Shown here: positions 1-5,085 of the stretch, in pieces | Position numbering within the stretch: position 1 is the first letter of the stretch | How the letters are laid out: every line of letters starts with the position of its first letter | Assembly: GCA_038249305.1 (NCBI GenBank) | Contig: JBBRWI010000259.1 | Span: forward strand, 1-5,085 | Length of the DNA stretch: 5,085 nt | DNA from: Humitalea sp038249305 | Lineage (GTDB): Bacteria; Pseudomonadota; Alphaproteobacteria; Acetobacterales; Acetobacteraceae | Reading direction: 5' to 3' | Translations under genes and position numbers: made by a program | Notes under the pieces: model-generated | Told to the model about the DNA's origin: nothing | Databases searched by the model: none | What the model saw: only the letters and a program-made list of their open reading frames with translations

Positions 1-222
1 CCGCCGCGCGCATCGCATCCTGGGCATGGGTTTCCTGATGCTGATCCGGCGCCTGGACATCCGCGCCGCCCTGAACGGCCCGCCCTGGCTGCTGCCCGAT
101 CCGGATATGTCCGAAAGGCTGCTTTGCCATACGCTGCCTGCTGGTTCCTGCCGCGGCAACGCCCCCCGGTGGTGCTGGACCAGGTGCCGCAATTCGCACC
201 CCGGCCGATCGGGCCGCGCTGA
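1..222 (+). pseudogene. Possible frameshifted 3' end of an unrecognised upstream gene
   Basis: No family recognised. From base 2 to about 115 the second forward frame reads like protein, with mostly G/C-ending codons and a hydrophobic stretch (ILGMGFLMLIRRLDIRAAL). Beyond about 120 that frame turns into Cys/Trp/Arg-rich text typical of a wrong frame. From about 124 to the TGA at 220-222 the first frame has the better codon pattern (third positions mostly G/C, second positions most A/T-rich) and reads PPVVLDQVPQFAPRPIGPR before the stop. The simplest reading is one coding region whose frame shifts near 110-125, either real decay or a sequencing error. The gene would begin upstream of the window. 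A minus-strand reading of the first 120 bases is also open with the same third-base bias, so even the strand is not certain. Confidence 0.3.
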
Positions 223-265
223 GCCTGCCCGTGGTGATTTCACGGTTGTTGCATTGACTCGCGCG

Positions 266-284
266 CGACATGTCGATGATCATC
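266..284. promoter_or_regulatory. Two abutting 10-bp palindromes upstream of the lipoprotein gene, possible operator
   Basis: CGACATGTCG (266-275) and GATGATCATC (275-284) are each perfect palindromes and share the G at 275. They lie 45-63 bases before the lipoprotein start. A TTGACT hexamer (254-259) just upstream resembles a -35 box. The best -10 candidate, GATGAT at 275-280, matches only four of six consensus positions and has a short 15-base spacer, so the promoter assignment is weak. Symmetric sites next to a promoter suit dimeric repressors, but no known regulator motif was recognised. Confidence 0.25.
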
Positions 285-328
285 CTGTCCACATTGTTGT
301 GAGCAGCCCTTGTCGTTGGAGTTCTGAC

Positions 329-736
329 ATGCGCGCCGGATGCCGTCGGGTCATCGCCGTGGTTTCACTCCTGCTCGTCGGCGCCTGCGCCGGGCGGGCT
401 CCCGCGCCGGTCGCCGTCATTCAGCCCGCTGACGAGACCATGCAGTGTGCCGCCTTGCAGGCCGAGGTTGCCACCAACACCCGGCGCCTGGCGGAACTGG
501 GTGTCGAAACCGGGCAGAAAGCGGCGCAGAACGTGGTGGCCGGCCTGACCGGCATTCTCATCGTTCCCTTGTTCCTGATGGATTTCCAATTCGCCTCGGT
601 CATCGATGAACGCGCCTTGCAGTCGCGCAATGTCCATCTGGCGGCCTTGGCGGTCAGCCGTTGCCCGCTCGCGCCGCTGGTGACCGAAGCCCCGGGCGCG
701 GGTTGGACCGTCAGCGCCCGCCTGACCGACCTTTAG
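329..736 (+). CDS. Small predicted lipoprotein, uncharacterised
   Basis: A protein of 135 residues of unknown function. The ATG at 329 is chosen because it has a GGAG ribosome site at 318-321 with seven bases of spacing, and because it gives a textbook lipoprotein signal: Arg at 2, 6 and 7, a hydrophobic core IAVVSLLLVG (9-18) and the lipobox V-G-A-C with the lipidated Cys at 20. The open frame runs further upstream, but that part reads as low-quality sequence. The mature protein has a Pro/Ala-rich linker (21-34), a predicted helix (about 41-63) after Cys40, a glycine-bearing hydrophobic segment VVAGLTGILIVPLFLMDF (69-86), then a second helix (about 94-111) ending at Cys112. Cys40 and Cys112 are the only mature cysteines besides the lipidated one and could form a disulfide. 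Envelope location is inferred; there is no Asp at +2 (it is Ala), which suggests the outer membrane. It resembles small hypothetical lipoproteins I associate with proteobacteria, but no function is known to me. Confidence 0.8.
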   Translation: MRAGCRRVIAVVSLLLVGACAGRAPAPVAVIQPADETMQCAALQAEVATNTRRLAELGVETGQKAAQNVVAGLTGILIVPLFLMDFQFASVIDERALQSRNVHLAALAVSRCPLAPLVTEAPGAGWTVSARLTDL

Positions 737-743
737 CCCCTCT

Positions 744-768
744 CCGCGGCCCGGGCCGGCCCTGGCGG
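744..768 (+). terminator. Weak candidate terminator hairpin after the lipoprotein gene
   Basis: CCGC (744-747) can pair with GCGG (765-768), and GGCC (748-751) with GGCC (758-761). This gives an eight-pair all-G/C stem with a three-base bulge (762-764) and a six-base loop. It starts eight bases after the lipoprotein stop. The following CTTACTT is only mildly T-rich, so this is not a clear intrinsic terminator, and random GC-rich sequence often folds like this. Confidence 0.25.
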
Positions 769-922
769 CTTACTTGGCGAAGGGCGCGGCCGGCGACGGC
801 GCAGAACCCCGGCACGGGCGCCACCAGCACACAGGCGGGCCGTGCATCCGGCGCGCCCTGCGCAGCGTCTGGCCATGACCCGCCAAACCCCGGCACTGGA
901 CAATCCGGCCCGGCCTGCCGAC

Positions 923-930
923 AAGGCGGG
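923..930 (+). promoter_or_regulatory. Ribosome binding site that supports the purL start at 932
   Basis: The sequence AAGGCGGG ends one base before the ATG at 932. Its AAGG part has five bases of spacing. The in-frame alternatives, GTG 842 and ATG 875, have no comparable purine-rich site, which favours 932 as the start. Confidence 0.45.
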
Positions 931-931
931 C

Positions 932-3139
932 ATGGCCACACCTGTTCTGCTTGCCCCCGAACGTGCCACGCAACTGGCCGCCGAGTTCGGGTTGAAGCCT
1001 GAGGAATACGACCGCGTGCTGGCCATCCTGGGCCGCCATCCGTCGCTGACGGAACTCGGCGTCTTCTCGGTCATGTGGTCGGAGCACTGCTCCTACAAAT
1101 CCTCCCGCGTCTGGCTGAAGACCCTGCCGACCAAGGCGCCTTGGGTGATCTGCGGCCCTGGGGAAAATGCCGGGGTGATCGACATCGGCGACGGGCTGGC
1201 CGCCGTCTTCAAGATGGAAAGCCACAACCACCCGTCCTTCATCGAACCCTACCAGGGGGCCGCGACCGGGGTCGGGGGTATCCTGCGGGACGTCTTCACC
1301 ATGGGCGCGCGGCCGATCGCCAACCTGAACGCCCTGCGCTTCGGCGCCGTCGACCATCCCGGCACGCGGCGCATCGTCGATGGCGTGGTGCGCGGCATCG
1401 GCGGCTACGGCAATTGCGTCGGCGTGCCGACCGTGGGCGGCGAGGTGAATTTCCACCCCGCCTACAACGGCAATCCACTGGTCAATGCGATGACCGTCGG
1501 CATCGCGCCGGCCGGCCGCATCTTCTACGCCGCCGCCGCGGGCATCGGGAATTCGGTGGTCTATGTCGGCAGCAAGACCGGCCGCGACGGCATCCATGGC
1601 GCCACCATGGCCTCGACCGAATTCAGCGCGGATACCGAGGACAAGCGCCCCACCGTGCAGATCGGCGACCCCTATGCGGAAAAACTGCTGATCGAGGCCT
1701 GCATGGAATTGATGGCGACCGAGGCCATCGTCGCCATCCAGGACATGGGTGCCGCGGGCCTCACCTCCAGCGCGGTCGAGATGGCGGGCAAGGGGGGTGT
1801 GGGCATCCGCCTCGACCTCAACGCCGTGCCGCAGCGCGAGGCGGGGATGACCGCCTATGAGATGATGCTGTCGGAGAGCCAGGAGCGCATGCTCATGATC
1901 CTCCAGCCCGGCCAGGAACATCTGGCCGAGGCGATCTTCCACAAGTGGGACCTGGATTTTGCGGTGATCGGCGTGCTGACCGACACCGGGCGCATCGAGA
2001 TTTTTCACAACGACGCGCTGGAAGCCGACATCCCGCTGGCGCCGCTGGAATCCGAGGCGCCGCTGTATCGCCGCCCCATGGTGGCGACGCCGAAGCCAGC
2101 CGCACTCGGCCCGGTCGCCGATCCGGTCGGGATCATGCCCGCCCTGCTCACCCTCATCGCCTGCCCCGACCTGTGTTCCCGCCGCTGGATCTGGGACCAA
2201 TACGACAGCACGGTCGGCGGGCTGACCAGCAAGCGCCCGGGCCAGGCGGATGCGGCCATCGTCGGCATCGACGGCACCGCCCGCGCCCTGGCGCTGACCA
2301 CCGACTGCACGCCCCGCTACTGCCTGGCCGACCCCGAGGCGGGCGGCGCCCAGGCCGTCGCCGAGGCCTGGCGCAACATCACCGCGACCGGGGCGACGCC
2401 GCTCGCCATCACCGACAACATGAATTTCGGCAATCCGGAGAAGCCCGCAATCATGGGCCAGTTCGCCGCCGCCGTGCAGGGCATGGGGGCGGCCTGCATC
2501 GCGCTGGACTTCCCGGTCGTGAGCGGCAACGTCAGCCTGTATAACGAAACCAATGGTCAGGCGATCCTGCCGACGCCCGCGATCGGCGGGGTCGGGGTGA
2601 TCAGCGATGCGCGCCTCGCGGTCGGGCTGGCCATGCCGCCCGCGGCCGACCTCGTGCTGGTCGGCGCGACCGCCGGCTGGCTCGGCCAGAGCCTCTGGCT
2701 GCGGGAGATCGCGGGGCGCGAGGACGGGCCGCCGCCCCCGGTGGACCTCGCCGCCGAACGCGCCAATGGCGATTTCGTCCGGGCATGGATCCTGGCCGGC
2801 GGCGTGCTGGCCTGCCACGACCTGGCCGATGGCGGCTTGCTGGTCGCCATCGCCGAGATGGCCATGGCCAGCGGCGCCGGTGCGACGCTGACGGCAACCG
2901 GTGACCACGGCTTCTGGTTCGGCGAGGACCAGGCGCGCTACCTTCTGGCGGTCCCCGACGCCGGCCCGCTGCTGGCCGCCGCCAGCGCTGCCGGCATCCC
3001 CGCGGCCCGGATCGGTGCCGCGAGCCCCGCTGGCGCGGGCGGGGCCTTGGTTCTGGCCGACGGCACTGCCATATCGGTGGCCGCGGTCAGCGCCGCGCAC
3101 GAAGCAACCCTGCCCGCGCTGATGAAGGGATTTGGCTGA
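932..3139 (+). CDS. purL: Phosphoribosylformylglycinamidine synthase subunit PurL
   Basis: Cytoplasmic enzyme of purine synthesis. It makes formylglycinamidine ribonucleotide (FGAM) from FGAR, ATP and ammonia; ammonia normally comes from the glutaminase PurQ, with PurS bridging the complex. This is the small PurL type, 735 residues, a normal length. Seen in order: WSEHCSYKSS (49-58) with His52, matching the catalytic His of the family; the ATP/Mg region FKMESHNHPS (93-102); GAATGVGGILRD (109-120); QDMGAAGLTSSAVEMA (270-285); the second-half repeat with TDCTPRY (457-463), TDNMNFGNPEKP (494-505) and SGNVSLYNET (531-540); then HDLADGGL (629-636). The two halves correspond to the tandem AIRS-like domains. 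The ATG at 932 was chosen for its ribosome site and because alphaproteobacterial PurL proteins start close to this point; ATG 875 or GTG 842 would add 19 or 30 residues of Pro/Ala/Arg-rich sequence. purQ and purS are not in the window, so they must be elsewhere. The stop overlaps the bolA start by one base. Confidence 0.97.
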   Translation: MATPVLLAPERATQLAAEFGLKPEEYDRVLAILGRHPSLTELGVFSVMWSEHCSYKSSRVWLKTLPTKAPWVICGPGENAGVIDIGDGLAAVFKMESHNHPSFIEPYQGAATGVGGILRDVFTMGARPIANLNALRFGAVDHPGTRRIVDGVVRGIGGYGNCVGVPTVGGEVNFHPAYNGNPLVNAMTVGIAPAGRIFYAAAAGIGNSVVYVGSKTGRDGIHGATMASTEFSADTEDKRPTVQIGDPYAEKLLIEACMELMATEAIVAIQDMGAAGLTSSAVEMAGKGGVGIRLDLNAVPQREAGMTAYEMMLSESQERMLMILQPGQEHLAEAIFHKWDLDFAVIGVLTDTGRIEIFHNDALEADIPLAPLESEAPLYRRPMVATPKPAALGPVADPVGIMPALLTLIACPDLCSRRWIWDQYDSTVGGLTSKRPGQADAAIVGIDGTARALALTTDCTPRYCLADPEAGGAQAVAEAWRNITATGATPLAITDNMNFGNPEKPAIMGQFAAAVQGMGAACIALDFPVVSGNVSLYNETNGQAILPTPAIGGVGVISDARLAVGLAMPPAADLVLVGATAGWLGQSLWLREIAGREDGPPPPVDLAAERANGDFVRAWILAGGVLACHDLADGGLLVAIAEMAMASGAGATLTATGDHGFWFGEDQARYLLAVPDAGPLLAAASAAGIPAARIGAASPAGAGGALVLADGTAISVAAVSAAHEATLPALMKGFG

Positions 3140-3369
3140 TGGCCATGCAAGCCGACGCGATCGAGGCCCTGATCCGGGCGGCCCTGCCCGATGCGATGGT
3201 CACGATCACCGACCTCGCGGGGGACGGCGATCACTACGCGGCGACCGTGGTGTCGGAGGCTTTTCGCGGTATCCCCCGGGTGCGCCAGCACCAGATCGTC
3301 TATGCCGCACTCCAGGGCCGCATGGGCGGCGAATTGCACGCCCTCGCCCTCACCACCGCAGCCCCCTGA
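3139..3369 (+). CDS. bolA: BolA family protein, partner of CGFS glutaredoxin
   Basis: A protein of 76 residues with the compact BolA (KH-like) fold. BolA proteins bind CGFS monothiol glutaredoxins through a shared [2Fe-2S] cluster and act in iron-sulfur transfer or sensing; E. coli BolA is also linked to transcription and cell shape. The signature RVRQHQIVYAAL (47-58) carries the invariant His51, the known metal ligand. The loop GDGDHY (28-33) holds His32 in the variable Cys/His loop, a candidate second ligand. The C-terminal MGGELHALALTT (62-73) is typical of the short alphaproteobacterial BolA/IbaG type. The start ATG 3139 shares its A with the purL TGA and follows AAGGGA (3125-3130) with eight bases of spacing. 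A second ATG at 3145 is possible but has poorer spacing. Translation is probably coupled to purL. grxD follows after 11 bases, which supports a BolA-Grx pair. Which BolA subfamily it belongs to is less certain than the family itself. Confidence 0.95.
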   Translation: MAMQADAIEALIRAALPDAMVTITDLAGDGDHYAATVVSEAFRGIPRVRQHQIVYAALQGRMGGELHALALTTAAP

Positions 3370-3380
3370 AAGGAACCACG

Positions 3381-3716
3381 ATGTCCGACCCCGCCCACGC
3401 CACGATCCAGAGCGAGATCGATGCCAACCCAGTGGTGCTCTTCATGAAGGGCACACCGGTCTTTCCGCAATGCGGCTTTTCCGCCCGCGTGACACAGATC
3501 CTTTCCCACATGGGCGTGCCGTTCAAGGGCGTGAACGTGCTGGAGGACCCTGAGATCCGCGACGGCATCAAGTCCTTCAGCAACTGGCCGACCATCCCTC
3601 AGCTTTATGTGAAGGGCGAGTTCGTCGGCGGCTGCGACATCGTGACCGAGATGTTCCAGGCCGGCGAACTGGCCACGCTGCTGGCGGAGAAGGGCGTGCC
3701 GCACACGGTGGAATGA
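3381..3716 (+). CDS. grxD: Monothiol glutaredoxin, CGFS type (Grx4/GrxD)
   Basis: A cytoplasmic single-domain glutaredoxin of 111 residues, normal for bacterial Grx4. Such proteins carry a labile [2Fe-2S] cluster bound by the active-site Cys and glutathione and pass it to acceptor proteins or share it with BolA; they are poor classical reductases. Seen: KGTPVFPQCGFS (23-34) with the CGFS site at 31-34 and active Cys31; the glutathione-binding TIP motif WPTIPQLY (69-76) with the cis-Pro at 73; and FVGGCD (81-86), the C-terminal glutathione-contact motif. Lys23 before the active site matches the conserved Lys of the family. The ATG at 3381 has AGGA at 3371-3374 with six bases of spacing. It is the last gene of the purL-bolA-grxD run. 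Its TGA stop forms the left arm of the palindrome at the convergent junction. Confidence 0.97.
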   Translation: MSDPAHATIQSEIDANPVVLFMKGTPVFPQCGFSARVTQILSHMGVPFKGVNVLEDPEIRDGIKSFSNWPTIPQLYVKGEFVGGCDIVTEMFQAGELATLLAEKGVPHTVE

Positions 3717-3728
3717 CAGGCCCTGTCA
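3714..3728. repeat. 15-bp perfect palindrome spanning both convergent stop codons
   Basis: TGACAGG (3714-3720), a central C (3721) and CCTGTCA (3722-3728) form a perfect inverted repeat. Its outer triplets are the TGA stop of grxD on the plus strand and the TGA stop of the acyl-CoA dehydrogenase on the minus strand. In RNA it would form a six-pair stem with a three-base loop, readable from both sides. Neither strand shows a T-run after it, so a role as bidirectional terminator is possible but unproven. Confidence 0.5.
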
Positions 3729-4865
3729 ATACGATCGGGGCAGACCCAGGGCCTTCTCGGCGATGTAGCAGAGGATCAGGTTGGGGCTGACCGGCGCCAG
3801 CCAGGGGATCATGGCCTCCCGCAGGTAGCGCTCCACATGGTAGTCGCGGGCGTAGCCCATGCCGCCATGGGTCGCGATGGCGTCGCGGCAGGTCTTGGTT
3901 GCGGCTTCGGCGGCCAGGTATTTGGCGGCATTGGCCTCCACCCCGCAGGGCTGGCCCGTGTCGTAGAGCCGGGCCGCCTTCTCGACCATCAGCCAGGCGG
4001 CTTCCAGCGCCATCCAGTCCTCGGCCAGCGGATGCTGCACCGACTGGTTCATCCCGATGGGCCGGCCGAAGACCACGCGCGTCTTGGCATAATCGGTCGC
4101 GCGGCGCAGGGCGGCGCGGCCGAGGCCGACCGCCTCGGCCGCGATCAGTATGCGCTCGGGGTTCAGCCCGTGCAGGATCTGGCGGAAGCCCTGACCCTCC
4201 TGGCCGATCAGATCCTCCTCGGGCACCGCATAGGCGTCGAAGAAGATCTCGTTCGAATCGACCGCGGCGCGGCCCATCTTGGCGATCTCCCGCACCGAAC
4301 AGCGGCTGCGGTCCAGCGCCGTATAGAACAGCGACAGGCCTTGCGTCGGCCGGGCCTCATCCCGCGGCGCGGTGCGGGCCAGCAACAGGATGCGGTCGGC
4401 GACCTGGGCGGTGCTGATCCAGATTTTCTGGCCCGTCACCGACCAGCCCGCAGCAGTTCTTTCCGCCCGCGTGGTCAGGCGCGTCGTGTCCAACCCGCTG
4501 CCGGGTTCCGTCACACCGAAGCAGGCTTTTTCCGCCCCCGCGACCAGCGGGGGCAGGGCACGCCGCTTCTGGTCCTCGGTGCCGAAGACCACCACCGGGT
4601 TCAGCCCAAAGATGTTCATGTGTATGGCGGAGGCGCCGGCCATCCCAGCACCGGATGCGGCGATCGCCTCCATCATCACCGCCGCCTCGGAAATCCCAAG
4701 CCCGCTGCCGCCATAGGCTTCCGGCACGCAGATGCCGAGGAAGCCCGCCTTGGCAATCTCCTTATAGAAGGCTTCTGGGAATTTATGGGTTAAATCTTGC
4801 TCTTCCCACCAGGAATCCGGAAAGCCTGAGCAGATCGCGGCAATGCCTGCGCGGACCTCCTCCAT
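3726..4865 (-). CDS. Acyl-CoA dehydrogenase, FAD-dependent
   Basis: A complete 379-residue flavoenzyme that should introduce a double bond between C2 and C3 of an acyl-CoA and pass electrons to electron-transfer flavoprotein. Order: N-terminal helical domain (about 1-112) with FLGICVPEAYGGSGLG (42-57); middle beta domain (about 113-220) with the FAD/substrate motif FGVTEPGSGLDTT (116-128) and GQKIWIS (145-151); C-terminal helical domain (about 221-379) with TRVVFGRPIGMNQSVQHPLAE (from 262), THGGMGY (332-338) and the ending EKALGLPRSY. Glu237 in GLNPERILIA aligns with the catalytic Glu of isovaleryl/long-chain enzymes, while the residue matching the medium-chain catalytic Glu appears to be Pro358. 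The middle motif has GLD where most members have G-[ST]-D. The start is fixed: the codon just before the ATG is an in-frame TGA, the stop of the neighbouring reductase. No clear ribosome site precedes it, so translation is probably coupled. The substrate is not readable from sequence; CoA-ester breakdown together with the reductase is inferred. Confidence 0.93.
   Translation of the reverse strand: MEEVRAGIAAICSGFPDSWWEEQDLTHKFPEAFYKEIAKAGFLGICVPEAYGGSGLGISEAAVMMEAIAASGAGMAGASAIHMNIFGLNPVVVFGTEDQKRRALPPLVAGAEKACFGVTEPGSGLDTTRLTTRAERTAAGWSVTGQKIWISTAQVADRILLLARTAPRDEARPTQGLSLFYTALDRSRCSVREIAKMGRAAVDSNEIFFDAYAVPEEDLIGQEGQGFRQILHGLNPERILIAAEAVGLGRAALRRATDYAKTRVVFGRPIGMNQSVQHPLAEDWMALEAAWLMVEKAARLYDTGQPCGVEANAAKYLAAEAATKTCRDAIATHGGMGYARDYHVERYLREAMIPWLAPVSPNLILCYIAEKALGLPRSY
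4855..4861 (-). promoter_or_regulatory. Consensus Shine-Dalgarno-like sequence inside codons 2-4 of the acyl-CoA dehydrogenase
   Basis: On the minus strand the gene begins ATGGAGGAGGTC, so AGGAGGT, a full match to the ribosome-binding consensus, lies directly after the start codon rather than before it. No in-frame ATG, GTG or TTG lies at the usual distance downstream; only an ATT (codon 8) does. It may hold ribosomes that have just ended the upstream gene, or it may be incidental Glu-Glu-Val coding. Confidence 0.3.
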
Positions 4866-5085
4866 TCAGATCACCCAGCCGCCATCCACCGCCAGATCCT
4901 GCCCCGTGGTCTGGCGCGACAGGTCGGTCGCCAGGAACAGCACCGCATTGGCGACATCCTGGTCGGTGCTGATCCGCTTCAGCGCGTATTCGGCGGCGTG
5001 TTTTTTCCGCGCTTCCTCGGCGCTGATGCCGTCCTTCGCCGCCATGGTCGCGCGCACCTGTTCGAAGCGCGGGCCCTCGACCATA
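4866..5085 (-). CDS. Short-chain dehydrogenase/reductase, C-terminal part (5' end outside window)
   Basis: About 73 C-terminal residues of an NAD(P)-dependent SDR oxidoreductase. The ending DVANAVLFLATDLSRQTTGQ followed by DLAVDGGWVI is the hallmark of classical SDRs: a helix after the substrate loop, then the TGQ...VDGG strand that closes the Rossmann core. Before it lies the variable substrate-loop region (VEGPRFEQV, then a charged helix with ISAEEARKKHAAEY). The catalytic Ser-Tyr-Lys residues and the nucleotide-binding Gly motif would be upstream, beyond base 5085, so activity and cofactor cannot be judged. The ATG at the very edge (5084-5082) is almost certainly an internal Met, because a lone 72-residue protein would lack the fold's core. 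Its TGA directly abuts the ATG of the acyl-CoA dehydrogenase in the same frame, which indicates one transcript and probably one pathway. Substrate unknown. Confidence 0.88.
   Translation of the reverse strand, partial: MVEGPRFEQVRATMAAKDGISAEEARKKHAAEYALKRISTDQDVANAVLFLATDLSRQTTGQDLAVDGGWVI

Larger units (their letters stand above)
737..931. other. Intergenic gap before purL
   Basis: A GC-rich gap of about 195 bases. Apart from the weak hairpin at its left end I see no convincing promoter, RNA motif or small gene. The purL frame stays open back through this gap, with an in-frame GTG at 842 and ATG at 875. If one of these is the real start, the gap shrinks to 105 or 138 bases. Confidence 0.5.

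Noticed and set aside
120..257. Third forward frame reading IRTPADRAALSLPVVISRLLH before a TGA at 255-257
   Set aside because: The peptide looks plausible, but the third codon positions in this frame are markedly less G/C-rich than in the first frame over the same bases, so the first frame is the better candidate.
26..328. Upstream extension of the lipoprotein frame back to ATG 26
   Set aside because: It would bury the signal peptide and lipobox about 100 residues inside the protein, and the sequence between about 120 and 328 in that frame is Cys/Trp/Arg/His-rich non-coding-like text.
748..762. Overlapping GC palindromes GGCCCGGGCC and GGGCCGGCCC
   Set aside because: These are simple G/C alternations expected in sequence of this composition; they are noted only as part of the weak terminator candidate.
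842..931. N-terminal extension of PurL from GTG 842 or ATG 875
   Set aside because: The extra residues are Pro/Ala/Arg-rich with no match to the usual PurL N-terminus, and neither start has a good ribosome site. ATG 932 has one and gives a normal length. ATG 875 cannot be fully excluded.
770..3100. Long minus-strand open frame (776 codons) opposite purL
   Set aside because: Its translation is rich in Gly, Arg, His, Asp and Ala with no recognisable domain, and it lies wholly antisense to an unmistakable PurL. Such antisense frames are expected in high-GC coding DNA.
3132..3716. Single long forward frame running through bolA into grxD, giving an extended glutaredoxin
   Set aside because: The part before 3381 is out of frame with the clear BolA protein and has no domain. 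ATG 3381 has a good ribosome site and gives the standard Grx4 length.
3837..4793. Plus-strand open frame of 318 codons opposite the acyl-CoA dehydrogenase
   Set aside because: It is antisense to a clear full-length acyl-CoA dehydrogenase and its translation shows no family features, only high-GC antisense composition.

Overview
This is a GC-rich window with strongly G/C-ending codons and dense gene packing. The protein types and the purL-bolA-grxD order point to an alphaproteobacterium. That placement rests on recognising gene families and their order; no database search was run, and I cannot name a genus.

Layout from left to right. Positions 1-257 hold coding-like but unrecognised sequence whose reading frame appears to break, probably the decayed or frameshifted 3' end of an upstream gene. 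Positions 258-328 are a short intergenic stretch with two abutting palindromes and a weak promoter candidate. A small predicted lipoprotein of 135 residues follows (329-736). After about 195 bases of non-coding, GC-rich sequence comes a tight forward operon: purL (932-3139, purine synthesis), bolA (3139-3369, sharing one base with the purL stop) and grxD (3381-3716, CGFS monothiol glutaredoxin). Facing it on the minus strand is a catabolic-looking pair: the C-terminal end of a short-chain dehydrogenase/reductase (4866-5085, continuing beyond the window) and, directly abutting it, a complete acyl-CoA dehydrogenase (3726-4865). The two operons converge with only nine bases between stop codons.

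How the genes work together. BolA and CGFS glutaredoxins are known to form [2Fe-2S]-bridged complexes, so bolA-grxD is a functional pair in iron-sulfur handling. purL is probably linked to them by transcription rather than by biochemistry. The dehydrogenase/reductase pair probably acts in one acyl-CoA or fatty/aromatic acid degradation route whose substrate cannot be read from sequence.

I see no mobile element, CRISPR array, tRNA or rRNA, and no clear new system. The points most worth a second look are: the 15-bp perfect palindrome made from both convergent stop codons; the acyl-CoA dehydrogenase active site, where the catalytic Glu appears at the isovaleryl/long-chain-type position and the medium-chain-type position is Pro; the in-frame TGA-ATG junction between the reductase and the dehydrogenase, with a consensus Shine-Dalgarno sequence just inside the second gene; and the uncharacterised lipoprotein.
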